Assembly (NCBI RefSeq): GCF_000282635.1
Contig: NZ_AKIW01000029.1
Location: 1-39,200 of the forward strand
Source: Variovorax sp. CF313
Lineage (GTDB): Bacteria > Pseudomonadota > Gammaproteobacteria > Burkholderiales > Burkholderiaceae_C
DNA length: 39,200 bases
Direction: 5' to 3'
Part shown: positions 29,290 to 37,760 of the stretch, in pieces
Layout of the letters: every line of letters starts with the position of its first letter
How positions within the stretch are numbered: the first letter of the stretch is position 1
Translations under genes and position numbers: made by a program
Notes under the pieces: generated by a model
Told to the model about the DNA's origin: nothing
Database searches by the model: none
The model's input: only the letters and a program-made list of their open reading frames with translations

Positions 29290-30356
29290 GCGATGTCTAC
29301 CTGGGCGGCACGGGCCTGGCCTGTGTGCTCGGCGACGACGTTCCATCCGTGCTGGCGTCGCTGCAGCGCGGCGGCGTGCTGCCGACACCGGTGGCCGTGG
29401 CAGAGGGAATCCACTGGCCGGTGTACGCGCTGGCGCCGAGCGAAGGCGACTGGACGCAGCGCCTGTGCCGCACCGTGTGCAACGTGGCTGCGCAGACCGG
29501 CGACTGGGGCGCGCGCACGGTACCGCTGTTCGTGGCCTCGTCGTCGCTAGACATCGGCTTCATGGAGCACGAGAAGCAGGACCTGCGGCTCGGCGGCGAC
29601 CTGCAGGACTTTGCCGGCGTCGTGGCCCGCGCGCTGGATTGGCAGGGGCCGGTGTTCACCGTTTCGACCGCCTGCACGTCGGCGCTGAACGCGGTGCTGG
29701 CGGCCGCCGAGCTGATTCGCAGCGAAGACGCCGACCAGGCACTGGTGATCGGCATCGAACTCGACAACCGCTTCACGGTCGCCGGCTTCGGCGCGATGCA
29801 GTTGCTGGCGCCCGACCGCGCGCAGCCCTTCGGCGCACAGCGCAAGGGGCTGGTGCTCGGCGAAGCGGTCGCCGCACTGCGACTGACATCGCGTCCTGCG
29901 CGCTGGCAGGTCGCGGGCGGTGCCAACGTGGTCGACGGGCGCAACCCATCGGGCACCGAAGCCACGGCCGTGCATGCGATGTGCCGCGGCGCGCTGGCGC
30001 AGAGCGGCCTGCAGCCCGGCGACATCGACCTGATCAAGGTGCAGGCGGCGGGCAGTCCCGTCAACGACGCCATCGAGGTGGAAGCGCTGAAGCAGGTGTT
30101 CGATCCGCTGCCGCCGCTGGTGTCGCTCAAGTCGGCGATCGGCCACACGCTGGGCGCGGCGGGGGCGGCGGAACTGGCCCTGCTGGTCGGCTGCATCGAG
30201 GGTGGCGTCTGGCCGTCGGTGGACTATCCGCTCGATGCATCGCTCGGCATCGCGCTGAGCAAGGAGGCGCCGCAGAAGCTGCGCAACATCCTGCTCAACG
30301 TGGTGGGCTTCGGCGGTGGACATGCTTCGCTCGTATTGAAGGACGCCGGCCCATGA
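29286..30356 (+). CDS. FabF-like ketosynthase lacking the first active-site His
   Basis: A 356-aa condensing enzyme, about 50 residues shorter than FabF. The nucleophile Cys130 (VSTACTSALNAVL), the QPFGAQRKGLVLGEA loop (about 180-194), and Lys282/His287 (LKSAIGHTLGAAGA) are kept. In the HGTxTxxND motif the sequence is QAAGSPVND (253-261), so the first catalytic His is replaced by Ala and a residue is missing. KS enzymes normally need both His for malonyl decarboxylation, so it may act by a different mechanism or as an acyltransferase or chain-length partner. It overlaps the ACP and the next gene by 4 nt each. Confidence 0.9.
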   Translation: MSDVYLGGTGLACVLGDDVPSVLASLQRGGVLPTPVAVAEGIHWPVYALAPSEGDWTQRLCRTVCNVAAQTGDWGARTVPLFVASSSLDIGFMEHEKQDLRLGGDLQDFAGVVARALDWQGPVFTVSTACTSALNAVLAAAELIRSEDADQALVIGIELDNRFTVAGFGAMQLLAPDRAQPFGAQRKGLVLGEAVAALRLTSRPARWQVAGGANVVDGRNPSGTEATAVHAMCRGALAQSGLQPGDIDLIKVQAAGSPVNDAIEVEALKQVFDPLPPLVSLKSAIGHTLGAAGAAELALLVGCIEGGVWPSVDYPLDASLGIALSKEAPQKLRNILLNVVGFGGGHASLVLKDAGP

Positions 30357-30841
30357 GCACCTGGCACACCACCGCCCATTTCATCGCGCATCCGCCGCCG
30401 GTCGACTGGCGCGATGACCTCGCCCGCCGCATCGGCCGCCGGCCGCGCCGCGTCGGCCTGTGGACCGAGCTGGCGATGTACGGCGCACGCTGCTGCCTCG
30501 ACGCGGCGGGCGAGGCCGCATTGCCGGCCGGCGCGCGCATACGTGTCGCCAGCCAACGCGGCGCATGGGGCGCCACGCATGCCGGCCTGACCCAGCTCGA
30601 TGCAGGCCTGCCGATGCCCTTCACTTTCATGCAGAGCCAGCCCGCGCTGATGCTGGCCGAAGTAGGCCGCTGTCTCGAATGGTGGGGCGACGCCAGTTTT
30701 GCGCTGTGCCGCGATGCGGCGCGCACGCTGCAGCTGGCGAAGCTGGGCGCGGCGCGCGACGGCCTGTTGTTCGGCATCGTGGAAGAAGAGCGCCATGGCG
30801 AGCCGCCGCGCACCGAATGGTGGCGCCTGGTGCCCGCCTGA
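30353..30841 (+). CDS. Short KS-related protein (chain-length-factor-like, Ketoacyl-synt_2 type)
   Basis: A 162-aa protein, last gene of the cluster. Segments such as YGARCCLDAAGE, IRVASQRGAWG and PMPFTFMQSQPALMLAE resemble the N-terminal half of the beta-ketoacyl synthase-like proteins found in aryl-polyene and related clusters. The active-site Cys region is absent (FMQSQPAL at the place of the usual serine/histidine pattern). It may form a non-catalytic partner of the preceding ketosynthase. The similarity is faint and judged by eye. The ATG overlaps the KS stop. It converges on the HD-domain gene with a 9-nt gap. Confidence 0.7.
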   Translation: MSTWHTTAHFIAHPPPVDWRDDLARRIGRRPRRVGLWTELAMYGARCCLDAAGEAALPAGARIRVASQRGAWGATHAGLTQLDAGLPMPFTFMQSQPALMLAEVGRCLEWWGDASFALCRDAARTLQLAKLGAARDGLLFGIVEEERHGEPPRTEWWRLVPA

Positions 30842-30850
30842 CGAGGCCGG

Positions 30851-31471
30851 TCAGCCCGCGATGGAACGCTGCAGGTTGAGGCGCGCCTGCGCTTCGAGCT
30901 GCGCGTGCATCCGCGGTGTCGCATAGATGGCCTGGCGGTCGAGAAAGCGCTGAAGAATCGCTCGGCGCCGCGGCAGCCGCACCTCGTCCGGAACGAAGGC
31001 GTATTCGGCATGCACCTGCCGCTCGTATTCGTCGAAACGCCCACGTTCCGCGCCGAGGATCGACAGGTCGATGTCGATCAGCAGCTCGGCATCGCGGCCT
31101 TCGGGCACGGCGTCGTGGCGCGTGGCCATCACGAGCGCATGGACGCGTTCGGCGGCTGCGCTGCCCGCACCGGCTTCGAGCAGGGCTTCGCGCGCCCAAT
31201 CGGCGCTGCGTGCCTCGTTGTCGTGGGCGTGCACGTCGTAGATGGCGTCGTGGAACCACAGCGCGAGCGCCACTTCACCGGGGCGTTCGGCCAAAGTCTT
31301 CTCGCGCTCGAACCACGCGAGGCATTCGCCCAGGTGCTGCACCGTGTGGTAGCGGCGCTGCGGTTCGCCGTAGCGGCGCTGCAGCTCTTCGCACAGCGCC
31401 TCACCCGGCGAGTCGATGCCCAGCGCATGCCAGGCCTCGTTCCAGTTCGCGCGCAGCGCCTCGGGTGTCAT
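30851..31471 (-). CDS. HD-domain predicted metal-dependent phosphohydrolase (COG4339-like)
   Basis: A 206-aa soluble protein. The metal-binding HD pattern is seen as YHTVQHLGECL, LWFHDAIYD and ATRHDAVPEG with a later DIDLSILG aspartate pair. This matches the uncharacterised COG4339 family of HD hydrolases, misnamed in some databases after an NMDA receptor subunit. Substrate unknown. The start is taken as ATG 31471, 4 nt after the mltB stop; an in-frame TTG at 31510 would overlap mltB. It is probably cotranscribed with mltB. Confidence 0.85.
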   Translation of the reverse strand: MTPEALRANWNEAWHALGIDSPGEALCEELQRRYGEPQRRYHTVQHLGECLAWFEREKTLAERPGEVALALWFHDAIYDVHAHDNEARSADWAREALLEAGAGSAAAERVHALVMATRHDAVPEGRDAELLIDIDLSILGAERGRFDEYERQVHAEYAFVPDEVRLPRRRAILQRFLDRQAIYATPRMHAQLEAQARLNLQRSIAG

Positions 31472-31475
31472 GGTG

Positions 31476-32576
31476 CTATTGCTCCATCGCCGCCTTGACC
31501 TCTTGCCCAAGGTCGAGCACGGACATGGCGTAGTAGCTGCTCCAGTTGTAGCGCGTGATCACGTAGAAGTTGCGCGTGCCGGCCACGTAGGTTGGTGGCG
31601 CATCGGCGCCGTTCTGCAGCTCGATCAATGCGAGCAGGCCCTTGTGGTTGATGCCGTCGCCTTCGGGCACCGCGCCGGCGGCCACGAAGCTGTCGGTGCT
31701 GAAGGTCGGCAGGATGTCAGGCGCCAGCAGCAGCGCCTTCTGCAGCCGCGCTTCCTCGAAATGCATCGGATAGATCGCCGGCATGCCGGCCTTCCAGCCG
31801 AAGGCCTTGAAGTAGTTGGCGACCGAGCCGATCACGTCGGCCGGGTTGTTCACGAGATCGATGCGGCTGTCGCCGTCGAAGTCGACCGCGTACTTGGCGA
31901 TGCTGCTGGGCATGAACTGCGGCATGCCCATCGCGCCGGCATAGCTGCCGACGGGCGTGAGCGGATCGTCGGCGGTGCGGCTCTCGGTGCTCAGGAAGCT
32001 TTCGAGCTCTCCGCGGAAGAAGGCCTGGCGCTCGGCCGCGCGTGGATGGCCTTCGGGGAAGTCGAACGAGAGCGTGGCCAGTGCATCGATCACGCGGAAG
32101 TTGCCCATGTTGCGGCCGTAGATGGTCTCCACGCCGACGATGCCGACGATGATTTCCGGCGGCACGCCGTACACCTGCTCGGCGCGCGCGAGCGTGTCGG
32201 CATTGGCGCGCCAGAAGCGCACGCCGGCCGCGATGCGCACCGGGTCGATGAAGCGGCTGCGGTAGGTCTGCCAGTTCTTCACCGTGCCGACCGGGCCCGG
32301 CAGCATGAGCCGCGGCACGTTGGGCAGGAAGCGCGCGCTGCCGATGGTGGCGCGCACCCAGTCGCGATCGAGGCCGCGGCGCTCGGCCACTTCGTCGGCG
32401 AACTTCATCGCGTCGTCGCGCGTGGCGTAGGGCGTGCTGCCGCGCACCGGGCTGGCCGCTGCGCTGCGGCCGTTGGAAGACTTCTGGGCTACAGCCCCCG
32501 TGGACCATGCGCAGCAGGCGGCAAGGAGGGCGGCTGCCGCGGCGGCGCGCGAAGGCGTGGAGAGGAAAAATCGCAT
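31476..32576 (-). CDS. mltB: Membrane-bound lytic murein transglycosylase B
   Basis: A 366-aa SltB/MltB-family enzyme that cleaves the MurNAc-GlcNAc bond of peptidoglycan, forming 1,6-anhydro ends. The catalytic Glu is Glu150 in GIVGVETIYGRNMG. Other family blocks are PVGSYAGAMGMPQFMPSS and FDGDSRIDL. The N-terminus is a signal sequence with a plausible lipobox Leu18-Ala-Ala-Cys21, though an AVA-Q signal peptidase I site at 28-31 is also possible. An open frame continues upstream across the next gene, but ATG 32576 is clearly the start. Confidence 0.93.
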   Translation of the reverse strand: MRFFLSTPSRAAAAAALLAACCAWSTGAVAQKSSNGRSAAASPVRGSTPYATRDDAMKFADEVAERRGLDRDWVRATIGSARFLPNVPRLMLPGPVGTVKNWQTYRSRFIDPVRIAAGVRFWRANADTLARAEQVYGVPPEIIVGIVGVETIYGRNMGNFRVIDALATLSFDFPEGHPRAAERQAFFRGELESFLSTESRTADDPLTPVGSYAGAMGMPQFMPSSIAKYAVDFDGDSRIDLVNNPADVIGSVANYFKAFGWKAGMPAIYPMHFEEARLQKALLLAPDILPTFSTDSFVAAGAVPEGDGINHKGLLALIELQNGADAPPTYVAGTRNFYVITRYNWSSYYAMSVLDLGQEVKAAMEQ

Positions 32577-32629
32577 GGGCCGATTGTGCCGTCCGCCCAC
32601 ATGGCCCCTCTTCAGGGACACATGTGGTT

Positions 32630-34651
32630 TCAGCCGCGTGGGTTGTCGGCCGGCCAGGCGATGCGCCGGAACTCGGCGCGCAGGGTGGAGAGCGAGTCGG
32701 GCGTGGCCGGCGCGTAACGCTGTGCCTCGAGCTTGAGCAGCCAGTCGCGCACGGCCTGCGCGGCGGGGCCGAAGCGTGCGTCGGCCGCCTGCGCCATCTG
32801 GCGGGGCGGGGCGCTGTCGGGCAGCTGCAGGCCGGCCTTGGCGAGCCGCGCGCGCGCCCGGCCTAGCAGGCGCAGCCATGGGTCGTGCCGGCTGCGCTCC
32901 CACAGCGTCCAGCCGGCGCCGGCCAGGCTCGCGCCCACCAGCAGGTAGAGCAGCACGTAGGCCAGGTCTTCGAGGCTCGGCGCCTTGAAGCCGATGTTCT
33001 TCAGCAGGTTGAGCTGGCGGCTCTGGGTGTAGTTGAGCACCCACTGGTTCCAGCCGTTGTTGACGGCTTCCCATGCGGCGCGGATGTTCTGCACGAGGGT
33101 GGGGCTCATCGAGCCGAAGGCGCCCGCGATCAGGCCCGGCTGCGGCTGGAGCCGCTGTGTCTGGCCGATGCGCCCCGGAGACACCGAGCCCGTGGGATCC
33201 ACGCGGGTCCAGCCGGTGCCTTCCTGCCAGATCTCGGCCCAGGCATGGGCATCGCTCTGGCGCACGATCCAGTAGTTGTCTACGCCGTTGAGTTCCCCGC
33301 CCTGGTAGCCCGTCACGATGCGCGCCGGGATGTTCAGGTTGCGCATCAGCACCACGAAGGCCGAGGCGATGTGCTCGCAGAAGCCCTCCTTGCGGTCGAA
33401 CCAGAACTCGTCGGCCGTGTCGTTGCCGTAGACGCCCGGCTCCAGCGTGTAGCTGTAGCCGCCGGTGCGCAGGCGCCGCAGGGCGGCCTGCACGAAGGCC
33501 TGCGCGTTGGCGTTGGCCAGCGCGGGGTCGGCGCGCATCTCGGCGGCGAGGGCGGCGGTGCGCGGGTTGGTGCCGGGCGGCAGCGCCAGGTAGGCCTGGA
33601 GCTGGCCGCCCGTGCGCTTCAATGGGCCGCTCTGGAACTGCGTGTAGCTTTCGGCGCGGTAGCGCACCAGGTCGGTGACGGGGCGGTTCGCGATCCATTG
33701 CAGGTCGGGCGTGCCGGTGACTTCGAAGCCGGGTGCCTCGGGGGGGCGCTGCGCCGCGTCGAGGGCCAGCAGCCAGGGGCGGTTGCTGGCTTCGAGCGTG
33801 ACCTCGTAGCGCACGGGTTCGCCGCTCACGCGCAGGTTGGGGGTCCATTGCGCGCCGCGCGCCCATGACGGCAGCGCGGTCCATTCACGGCCGTCGAACT
33901 GCGCCAGCACCGGTCCGCGGAAATAGAGCTGGCTTTGCGGCGGCGCCCGGCCACCGTCGAACTTGATGCGCGCGGCGATGCGGTCATCGAGCGCCAGTTC
34001 GGCGATGGTGCCGACGCGCATGGTGTTCGACAGGCCGCTGCGCCCCAGCATGGCGTCGCTGGGTGTGCCCCACAGCGGCGCGAGGCGTGGGAACAGCAGG
34101 AACAGCGTGAGCATGATCGGCGCGCCCGCCAGCGCCATCCAGCCCGCCATGCGTGCGGCCTGCATCAGCGGCGGCCGACCCACCGGCATGTGCGCGTTGA
34201 CCAGCGCGGTCAAAAGGCCCAGCAGCGCCAGCAGCATGGTGAACGCGGTCAGCAGCGACTGCGAATAGAAAAAGTTCGTGAGCATCGCGAAGAAGCCCAG
34301 GAAGAAGACCACGAACGCATCGCGCCGCGCGCGCAGTTCCAGCGTCTTGAGTGCGAGCAGGCTGACGATCAGCGTCACGCCCGCGTCGCGGCCCAGCAGC
34401 GTGCGGTGCGTGGCGTAGGTGGCGCCGAGGATCAGCGCCAGCAGGGCGATGCGCCACCACTTGCTGGGCAGGGAGCGTCCCTGTACGGCCAATGTGGCGC
34501 GCCAGAGCAGCACCATGGCCGTGATGGCCGTGCACCACCAGGGCAGGTTCTCGATCTGCGGCAGCAGGATCAGGCCGATCACGCAGAGCAGGAAAAGGGT
34601 ATCCCGCGCGTCCCGGGGGAGTGCGGCGAGTTCCCGTATGACTCGGTTCAT
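32630..34651 (-). CDS. tgpA: Membrane transglutaminase-like protein TgpA (DUF3488)
   Basis: A 673-aa inner-membrane protein. Six or so N-terminal helices (to about residue 190) precede a periplasmic transglutaminase-like domain with triad Cys425 (GFCEHIASA), His469 (DAHAWAEIW) and Asp485 (RVDPTGS). A further helix near 565-585 leads to a cytoplasmic C-terminal DUF4129-like tail. Length matches P. aeruginosa TgpA (~668 aa), which is essential there and acts on the cell envelope. It is the last gene of the MoxR-DUF58-TgpA unit, 13 nt after the DUF58 gene. Confidence 0.93.
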   Translation of the reverse strand: MNRVIRELAALPRDARDTLFLLCVIGLILLPQIENLPWWCTAITAMVLLWRATLAVQGRSLPSKWWRIALLALILGATYATHRTLLGRDAGVTLIVSLLALKTLELRARRDAFVVFFLGFFAMLTNFFYSQSLLTAFTMLLALLGLLTALVNAHMPVGRPPLMQAARMAGWMALAGAPIMLTLFLLFPRLAPLWGTPSDAMLGRSGLSNTMRVGTIAELALDDRIAARIKFDGGRAPPQSQLYFRGPVLAQFDGREWTALPSWARGAQWTPNLRVSGEPVRYEVTLEASNRPWLLALDAAQRPPEAPGFEVTGTPDLQWIANRPVTDLVRYRAESYTQFQSGPLKRTGGQLQAYLALPPGTNPRTAALAAEMRADPALANANAQAFVQAALRRLRTGGYSYTLEPGVYGNDTADEFWFDRKEGFCEHIASAFVVLMRNLNIPARIVTGYQGGELNGVDNYWIVRQSDAHAWAEIWQEGTGWTRVDPTGSVSPGRIGQTQRLQPQPGLIAGAFGSMSPTLVQNIRAAWEAVNNGWNQWVLNYTQSRQLNLLKNIGFKAPSLEDLAYVLLYLLVGASLAGAGWTLWERSRHDPWLRLLGRARARLAKAGLQLPDSAPPRQMAQAADARFGPAAQAVRDWLLKLEAQRYAPATPDSLSTLRAEFRRIAWPADNPRG

Positions 34652-34664
34652 GCGGCGGTTCCGT

Positions 34665-35636
34665 TCAACACAGCGCCAAGGCCTCGAGGCAGGCGCGCCG
34701 GTGGGCTTCGCCTTGCGACGGCTTCACGACCCGGCCCTCTACCCGGATGCCGTAGTCCACGCCCAGCCGGTCGGCCATCAGCACCCACGCGCACAGGCGC
34801 GAGAGGCGGGCTTCGGCATCGGCAAGGCCGGTGCTCCGCGCGTCGAGCCAGAGTTCTTCGCGCTGGGTCTGCTGCGTGTCGCGGCTCACCAGCTCTTCCG
34901 ATCCGGCTGCCTGTGCGCGCGCTGCCTTCTTCCAGACCACGAGCTTCAGCGGATCGCCGCGGCGGTAGGCGCGCACGCCGTCGTACTCGCCGGCGTTGTG
35001 CGCCCGCAGCGAGGCGGACATCGCCGCCGGCCCCGACAGCGGCTCGCCCGGCGGCAGCGGCGGCGGATGCGCCTCGGGCGTGGGGTAGACCAGCATCTGC
35101 GCGGCCGGCCGCCAGACTGTCCACACGCGGAACGTGCCGAGCGGGAAGCGCGTCTCGGCCGTGAGCGGCGGGACCGGGTGCAGGCCGCGCCGCTCGGGCT
35201 GGAAGGCGATCTCGACGGTGGACGTTCCCTCGGCCGGCACGTCGGTCCAGGCCCATTGCCCGCTGCCGCGCACGGCCATGCCGATGCCGTAGCGCACGCG
35301 GCGCCGGGTGTTGTGCAGCACCACCCGGAAGACGGCGGCGGCGCCCGCGTAGTGGGCATCGGGCGGCACGAGGTGCATCGCCAGCCCGCGCAGCGTGCCG
35401 TGGCACACGTGCATGCCCACGGCCACGCTGCCGGCCAGCAGGAAGGTCAGCAGGTAGCCGAGGTTGAGCTGGTAGTTGATCGAGGCGACCAGCAGCACCA
35501 GCAGCGTCGCGCCCAGCGTCCATCCGGCCCGCGTGGGCACGATGTAGACATTGCGCTGCGTGAGCTCCAGCGTGTCCGACGGCGGACGGCGCGACAGGAA
35601 CCAGCCATCGATGCGCGAGCGCAAAGAGGCGATCAT
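34665..35636 (-). CDS. DUF58 domain protein of the MoxR system
   Basis: A 323-aa protein with two N-terminal hydrophobic segments (about 34-72). It contains the DUF58 block GEYDGVRAYRRGDPLKLVVW (about 210-229), which leads to a degenerate vWA-like fold. DUF58 proteins are membrane partners of MoxR ATPases. The true start is ATG 35636 (MIASLRSR); the frame extends to 35735 only because it runs through repeat copy C. Upstream moxR ends 131 nt away. Confidence 0.9.
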   Translation of the reverse strand: MIASLRSRIDGWFLSRRPPSDTLELTQRNVYIVPTRAGWTLGATLLVLLVASINYQLNLGYLLTFLLAGSVAVGMHVCHGTLRGLAMHLVPPDAHYAGAAAVFRVVLHNTRRRVRYGIGMAVRGSGQWAWTDVPAEGTSTVEIAFQPERRGLHPVPPLTAETRFPLGTFRVWTVWRPAAQMLVYPTPEAHPPPLPPGEPLSGPAAMSASLRAHNAGEYDGVRAYRRGDPLKLVVWKKAARAQAAGSEELVSRDTQQTQREELWLDARSTGLADAEARLSRLCAWVLMADRLGVDYGIRVEGRVVKPSQGEAHRRACLEALALC

Positions 35637-35658
35637 CGGTGGTGGTCCCTGGGGCCGA

Positions 35659-35764
35659 AAAGCGCGAAACACCGCGGAACCGGCTTCGCCGGGCCGCCGG
35701 TGTTGCCCCCTGCAAGGGGGGAGGAGAAGCGACACGAAGTGCGCAAAGCCTGGGGGTGTTTCAT
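35659..35764 (+). repeat. Dispersed ~100-nt stem-loop repeat, copy C
   Basis: Same family and strand as copy A. Stems are CCGGC-ttc-GCCGG at 35680-35692, CCCCC-tgcaa-GGGGG at 35706-35720 and CACGAAGTG at 35733-35741. It fills the gap between the moxR stop and the DUF58 start, beginning within a few bases of the moxR stop codon in the direction of transcription. Confidence 0.8.
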
Positions 35765-35766
35765 GA

Positions 35767-36699
35767 CTACGGCAGTGGCACGGCGGCGATCATGGCGCGC
35801 ACCTGCTCCACGGCGCCGCGCCCGGCGTCGCCCACGGGCGTGAGGCGGTGCGCGATCGTTTGCGGCAGCACGGCCTGCACGTCGTCGGGTGCGACGTAGC
35901 TGCGGTTGGCCAGCAGCGCCTGCGCCTTGGCCGCACGCAGCACCGCGATGCCGGCGCGCGGCGACAGGCCCTGCAGGAACCAGCGGCCCGAGCGCGTGGC
36001 CGCGATCAGGTCCTGCAGGTAGTTGAGCAGCGGCTCGGCCGCATGCACCTGCTGCACGCGCTGCTGCAGGGCCGTGAGTTCGCCGGCGGTCAGCATGGCG
36101 GGCAGGGAGGCCAGCATTTCGCGGCGGTCGCCGCCCGCGAGCAGCAGCCGCTCGGCGGCGCGGTCGGGGTAGCCGAGCGAGATGCGCATCAGGAAGCGGT
36201 CGAGCTGCGACTCGGGCAGCGCGAAGGTGCCGAGCTGGTCCTGCGGGTTTTGGGTGGCGATCACGAAGAAGGGCGTGGGCAGCGGGCGGGTTTCGCCTTC
36301 GACGGTGACCTGCTTTTCCTCCATCGCCTCGAGCAGCGCGCTCTGGGTCTTGGGGCTGGCACGGTTGATCTCGTCGGCCAGCAGCACCTGCGCAAAGATC
36401 GGCCCGGGGTGGAACACGAAGGCCTGCTGGCCCCGGTCGTAGATCGCCACGCCCGACAGGTCGCCAGGCATCAGGTCGGCCGTGAACTGCACCCGCGAGA
36501 ACTGCATCCCGAAGGTATGCGACAGCGCGTGGGCGAGGGTGGTCTTGCCCACCCCCGGCACATCCTCGATCAGCAGGTGCCCACCTGCCAGCAGGCAGGC
36601 CACGCAGTCGCGCACCTGGGCCTCTTTGCCCACGATCACCGTGTTAAGCTGACTCAGCAAAGTGGCTAGCTTCGCAGCAACGTCCATATTTGTATCCAT
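35767..36699 (-). CDS. moxR: MoxR-family AAA+ ATPase
   Basis: A 310-aa AAA+ chaperone-like ATPase. Walker A is EDVPGVGKTTLAHAL, Walker B LLADEINRASPKTQ with the MoxR-typical EAMEEKQVTVEG following, and sensor 1 is FFVIATQNP. MoxR proteins are thought to help insert or remodel protein complexes with DUF58/vWA partners; those partners follow in the same operon. ATG 36699 is used; a TTG two codons upstream and an ATG at 36687 are alternatives. It faces the divergent hdac-like gene across a 68-nt spacer. Confidence 0.93.
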   Translation of the reverse strand: MDTNMDVAAKLATLLSQLNTVIVGKEAQVRDCVACLLAGGHLLIEDVPGVGKTTLAHALSHTFGMQFSRVQFTADLMPGDLSGVAIYDRGQQAFVFHPGPIFAQVLLADEINRASPKTQSALLEAMEEKQVTVEGETRPLPTPFFVIATQNPQDQLGTFALPESQLDRFLMRISLGYPDRAAERLLLAGGDRREMLASLPAMLTAGELTALQQRVQQVHAAEPLLNYLQDLIAATRSGRWFLQGLSPRAGIAVLRAAKAQALLANRSYVAPDDVQAVLPQTIAHRLTPVGDAGRGAVEQVRAMIAAVPLP

Positions 36700-36767
36700 A
36701 TGCAAACGATACCGTAAGACCTGCCGGCCCCATGCCGAATGAGGTCTAGGCGTGGCGACAGAGACAC
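36700..36767. promoter_or_regulatory. Divergent promoter region moxR / deacetylase
   Basis: This 68-nt spacer separates two outward-facing genes, so it must contain or overlap promoters for both. No clear -35/-10 pairs or palindromes are visible. The moxR side is A/T-rich (CATATGGATACAAATATGG lies at its start codons). Confidence 0.4.
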
Positions 36768-37721
36768 ATGGGCAAGACAGGCTACTTCACACACCGCGAC
36801 TTCTGGAAGCACGACATGGGCGAGGGGCACCCCGAGTGCCCGGGTCGGCTGGATGCCATCGAAGACCGCCTGCTGCTCACCGGCGTGGGCGATGCGCTGG
36901 AGCACTGCGAGGTGCCGCTGGCCACCCTGGAACAGATCACCCGGGCGCACAGCACCGCGCACGTCGAGTACCTCGAGGCGCTGAACCAGCGCCTGGTGGC
37001 CGACGAACCCGCCGGCGGCCCCGACCACGCGCAGGTCGACCCCGACACGGTGCTCAACCGCTTCACCCTGCTGGCCGCGCGCCGCGCCGCCGGCGCTGCG
37101 ATCGCTGCGACCGACGCGGTGATTGCCGGCGACCTGGAAAACGCCTTCTGCTCGGTGCGCCCGCCCGGCCACCATGCCTGCCGGGAGCAGGCGATGGGCT
37201 TCTGCTTCTTCAACAACGTCGCCATCGCGGCGCGCCACGCCATCGAGGTGCACGGCATCGAGCGCGTAGCCATCGTCGATTTCGACGTGCACCACGGCAA
37301 CGGCACCGAGAACATCCTCTCGAACGATCCGCGCGTGCTGATGGTCGGGTTCTTCCAGCATCCGTTCTACCCGTACAGCGGCACCGAGCATCCGGCGCCG
37401 AACATGCTGAACCTGCCGATCCCGGCCTACACAAGGGGCATGGACGTGCGGGAGATGATCGAAGCGGCCTGGATGCCGCGGCTGGAGGAGTTCAAGCCGC
37501 AGATGGTCTTCATCAGCGCCGGCTTCGACGCCCATCGCGAGGACGACCTGGGCCAGCTGGGCCTCAACGAAAACGACTTCGCCTGGATCACGGGCCGCAT
37601 ACACGATGTTGCGAGGCGCCATGCGAAGGGCCGTATCGTCTCGATGCTCGAAGGCGGCTACAACCTCGATGCGCTCGCGCGCAGCGTGGAAGCCCACATC
37701 CGCGTTCTCGCGGACCTCTAA
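36768..37721 (+). CDS. Histone-deacetylase-family amidohydrolase
   Basis: A 317-aa class II HDAC-like zinc enzyme. In bacteria these remove acetyl groups from small molecules such as acetylpolyamines, or from proteins. Active-site features are RPPGHHA (His135-His136), zinc ligands Asp173 and His175 (DFDVHHGNGT), Asp254 (SAGFDAH) and the EGGYN tyrosine near residue 303. The length and motif order are normal. The substrate cannot be read from the sequence. It is followed 39 nt later by an mscS-type gene on the same strand. Confidence 0.93.
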   Translation: MGKTGYFTHRDFWKHDMGEGHPECPGRLDAIEDRLLLTGVGDALEHCEVPLATLEQITRAHSTAHVEYLEALNQRLVADEPAGGPDHAQVDPDTVLNRFTLLAARRAAGAAIAATDAVIAGDLENAFCSVRPPGHHACREQAMGFCFFNNVAIAARHAIEVHGIERVAIVDFDVHHGNGTENILSNDPRVLMVGFFQHPFYPYSGTEHPAPNMLNLPIPAYTRGMDVREMIEAAWMPRLEEFKPQMVFISAGFDAHREDDLGQLGLNENDFAWITGRIHDVARRHAKGRIVSMLEGGYNLDALARSVEAHIRVLADL

Positions 37722-37760
37722 CGCAGCCGGCGCGGACGGCGCTCCGCTACCTTTCAATAG

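Noticed and set aside
28009..29388. A 459-codon minus-strand frame across the exporter permease and ACP genes
   Set aside because: It spans two well-supported, overlapping plus-strand genes and has no recognisable domain.
35637..35735. N-terminal extension of the DUF58 gene to 35735
   Set aside because: The added residues come from repeat copy C; the DUF58 protein starts naturally at ATG 35636.
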